Source: Deltaproteobacteria bacterium (GTDB lineage Bacteria; Desulfobacterota_B; Binatia; UBA9968). From it: 16,613 bases of DNA. A model generated the notes under the pieces. It made no database searches and was not told the origin of the DNA. It saw only the letters and a list, made by a program, of their open reading frames with translations. Within the stretch, counting starts at the first letter, position 1, and each line of letters starts with the position of its first letter. Of this stretch, positions 15,536 to 16,613 are shown in pieces. The position numbers were made by a program, and so were the translations under genes. Where the stretch lies: positions 5,846 through 22,458 of the forward strand of contig JACPSF010000339.1 in the NCBI GenBank assembly GCA_016193385.1, read 5' to 3'.

Positions 15536-16336
15536 GTGAAAAAGGGGAGCCTGCTGGTTGCTCTGTCGATTCTCTGTTTTTTCCCTGATTATCCTGGCGC
15601 TGCGGAAGATCAGACGGTGGTGGAGATGAAGGTCAAGCGGGTCATGCTTGACTCCGCCGCCAAAACACCGACCGCCGTCGTGATCCTGGAGAGCGTCAAG
15701 GACAAAAAGCTTGTCCCCATTTGGATCGGGAACGAAGAAGCCACCTCGATTGCGATCCAGATGGAGAATCTCGCGACGCCTCGCCCCAACGCCCACGATC
15801 TCATCCGCAATATCCTCCAGGGCATTGGAGCGACCATCTACCGCATCACGATTACCGATCTGCGCAACAATATCTACTACGCGGTCATCACCGTGAAGCT
15901 TCGAGGGCAGGAATTTCAGATCGATTCCCGCCCCAGCGATGCTATCGCCGTCGCCCTGAGGATGAAAGCGCCGATTTATGCCGCGCCCCAAGTCCTGGCC
16001 AAGGGCACGCAATTGCCCCCGCCCGAGAAGACCCGGGAGGATCTTCGCAAGATCCGCGGAGGCATCCAGGTGCAAGACCTGACTTCGGAGCTGGCGCAAC
16101 TTTTCGGACTCCAAGTAGCAAGCGGCGTTTTGGTGGCGGACGTGGAGCTTGGAAGCCCGGCCTCAAACGCCGGATTCCAAAGGGGAGACATCATTCTCAA
16201 AGTGGATGGCCGACCCGTCCACCAGGCGACGGAACTGGAAAGCCTCCTCGGCGGCAGCAAAAAATCCGGCCAGGTCCGGGTAGAGGTCTACCGCAAAGGC
16301 AGAACGACCCCGCTTTTGTGGGATCTCTCTTCTTGA
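15536..16336 (+). CDS. Exported DUF151 (bifunctional nuclease-like) domain fused to PDZ domain
   Basis: A 266-residue protein in three parts. Residues 1-23 look like a Sec signal peptide (KK, then LLVALSILCFF, cleavage near PGAA-ED); Cys14 is not in a good lipobox. Residues about 28-160 are a DUF151 domain (VKRVMLD, LVPIWIGNEEA, the DLIRNILQ helix, and SRPSDAIAVALRMKAPIYA at 131-149), the family of plant bifunctional nucleases and Thermotoga TM0160. Residues about 178-262 form a PDZ domain (GVLVADVELGSPASNAGFQRGDIILKVDG region) like those of DegP-type proteases and secretion proteins. The GTG at 15536 follows AAGGAG by six bases. No protease or secretion gene is adjacent. Domain calls are firm; nuclease activity is doubtful and the role unknown. 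Confidence 0.88.
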   Translation: MKKGSLLVALSILCFFPDYPGAAEDQTVVEMKVKRVMLDSAAKTPTAVVILESVKDKKLVPIWIGNEEATSIAIQMENLATPRPNAHDLIRNILQGIGATIYRITITDLRNNIYYAVITVKLRGQEFQIDSRPSDAIAVALRMKAPIYAAPQVLAKGTQLPPPEKTREDLRKIRGGIQVQDLTSELAQLFGLQVASGVLVADVELGSPASNAGFQRGDIILKVDGRPVHQATELESLLGGSKKSGQVRVEVYRKGRTTPLLWDLSS

Positions 16337-16362
16337 GCGAAAATCTTCGGCCGCAGGCTCGC

Positions 16363-16613
16363 CTAAACTTTTCCGTCCTTACCGAAAAGTAAGGTCCCCC
16401 ATTTCTTGGCAGTGGCATCCAGCACCTCCTTGCTGGATTCCGCCACTAACGGGAAATCCTTAATCCACTCGAAGGGGCGGCAGGCATCGATGATCGCACG
16501 GGAATTGAAGCCTTTTTTGGTCGGATGAATGATCGGATCGAGTGGCCCGCTCCAGCAGCGCCGGATGATGTCGATGTCTGCATCCGGATCCGACCTCGTG
16601 GCCATCGCCCAGA
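16363..16613 (-). CDS. UbiD-family (de)carboxylase, C-terminal end only
   Basis: The frame is open to the right edge and ends in TAG at 16363, giving about 82 residues of a C-terminus. The sequence WAMATRSDPDADIDIIRR matches the end of the UbiD catalytic domain, where a (V/I)WA(M/L/I)(A/T)TR stretch is conserved. It is followed by SGPLDPIIHP, NSRAIIDACRPFEW and a closing helix AKKWG. UbiD enzymes use prenylated FMN to add or remove carboxyl groups on aromatic or unsaturated acids. The LDPIIHP and IIDACRP features resemble members outside the classic ubiquinone UbiD, such as phenylphosphate or other aromatic carboxylases, but the substrate cannot be told. It converges on the DUF151-PDZ gene with 26 bases between stops. 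Confidence 0.78.
   Translation of the reverse strand, partial: WAMATRSDPDADIDIIRRCWSGPLDPIIHPTKKGFNSRAIIDACRPFEWIKDFPLVAESSKEVLDATAKKWGTLLFGKDGKV

Noticed and set aside
15404..16114. 236-residue minus-strand open frame
   Set aside because: Antisense to the DUF151-PDZ gene, which has clear domains and a good ribosome binding site.
16367..16390. ACTTTTC / GAAAAGT hairpin as terminator
   Set aside because: The stem is only seven AT-rich bases, it lies inside the coding end of the UbiD gene and no T run follows.

Overview
The window looks like ordinary bacterial chromosome of moderately high GC, with short gaps, many GTG/TTG starts and no rRNA, tRNA, insertion sequence or CRISPR array. The gene set (menaquinone-type prenyltransferase, UbiD-family decarboxylase, MutL with an endonuclease motif, pheA-hisC-aroF-tyrA-aroA-cmk-rpsA order) suggests a Gram-negative-type lineage near the former Deltaproteobacteria or a related metagenomic phylum. 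That placement is inference from gene order only.

Bases 1-7608 (minus strand, transcribed right to left) are one tightly packed operon: pheA (chorismate mutase/prephenate dehydratase/ACT), hisC-type aminotransferase, aroF (DAHP synthase with an N-terminal regulatory domain), tyrA, aroA, cmk and rpsA (3' end outside the window). Most junctions overlap by 1-13 bases, so translation is probably coupled. The operon contains the entry step of the shikimate pathway, its EPSP step, both branches to Phe and Tyr with a candidate transaminase, and then a nucleotide kinase and ribosomal protein S1.

Bases 7609-9471 hold a divergent RluA-family pseudouridine synthase (+), a hairpin that may terminate transcription in both directions, an unrecognised membrane protein (-), and an intergenic stretch leading to the next plus-strand gene.

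Bases 9472-12394 hold a CobW/COG0523 G3E GTPase (+) with an unusual four-cysteine C-terminal extension. It converges on a minus-strand group: a TehB-like methyltransferase, a 31-residue single-pass membrane protein with a strong ribosome binding site, and menA. A candidate promoter framed by a perfect 10-base inverted repeat lies upstream of the methyltransferase.

Bases 12592-15535 hold mutL followed by miaA (-), separated by a degenerate heptamer tandem repeat that also forms a 10-base inverted repeat. mutL has a recognisable promoter. Bases 15536-16613 hold a divergent exported protein fusing a DUF151 'bifunctional nuclease' domain to a PDZ domain, and the 3' end of a UbiD-family decarboxylase gene running in from the right edge.

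The most interesting items are the exported DUF151-PDZ fusion, the small membrane protein before menA, the Cys-rich tail of the CobW protein, the heptamer repeat, and the boxed promoter. I saw no obviously new multi-gene system.
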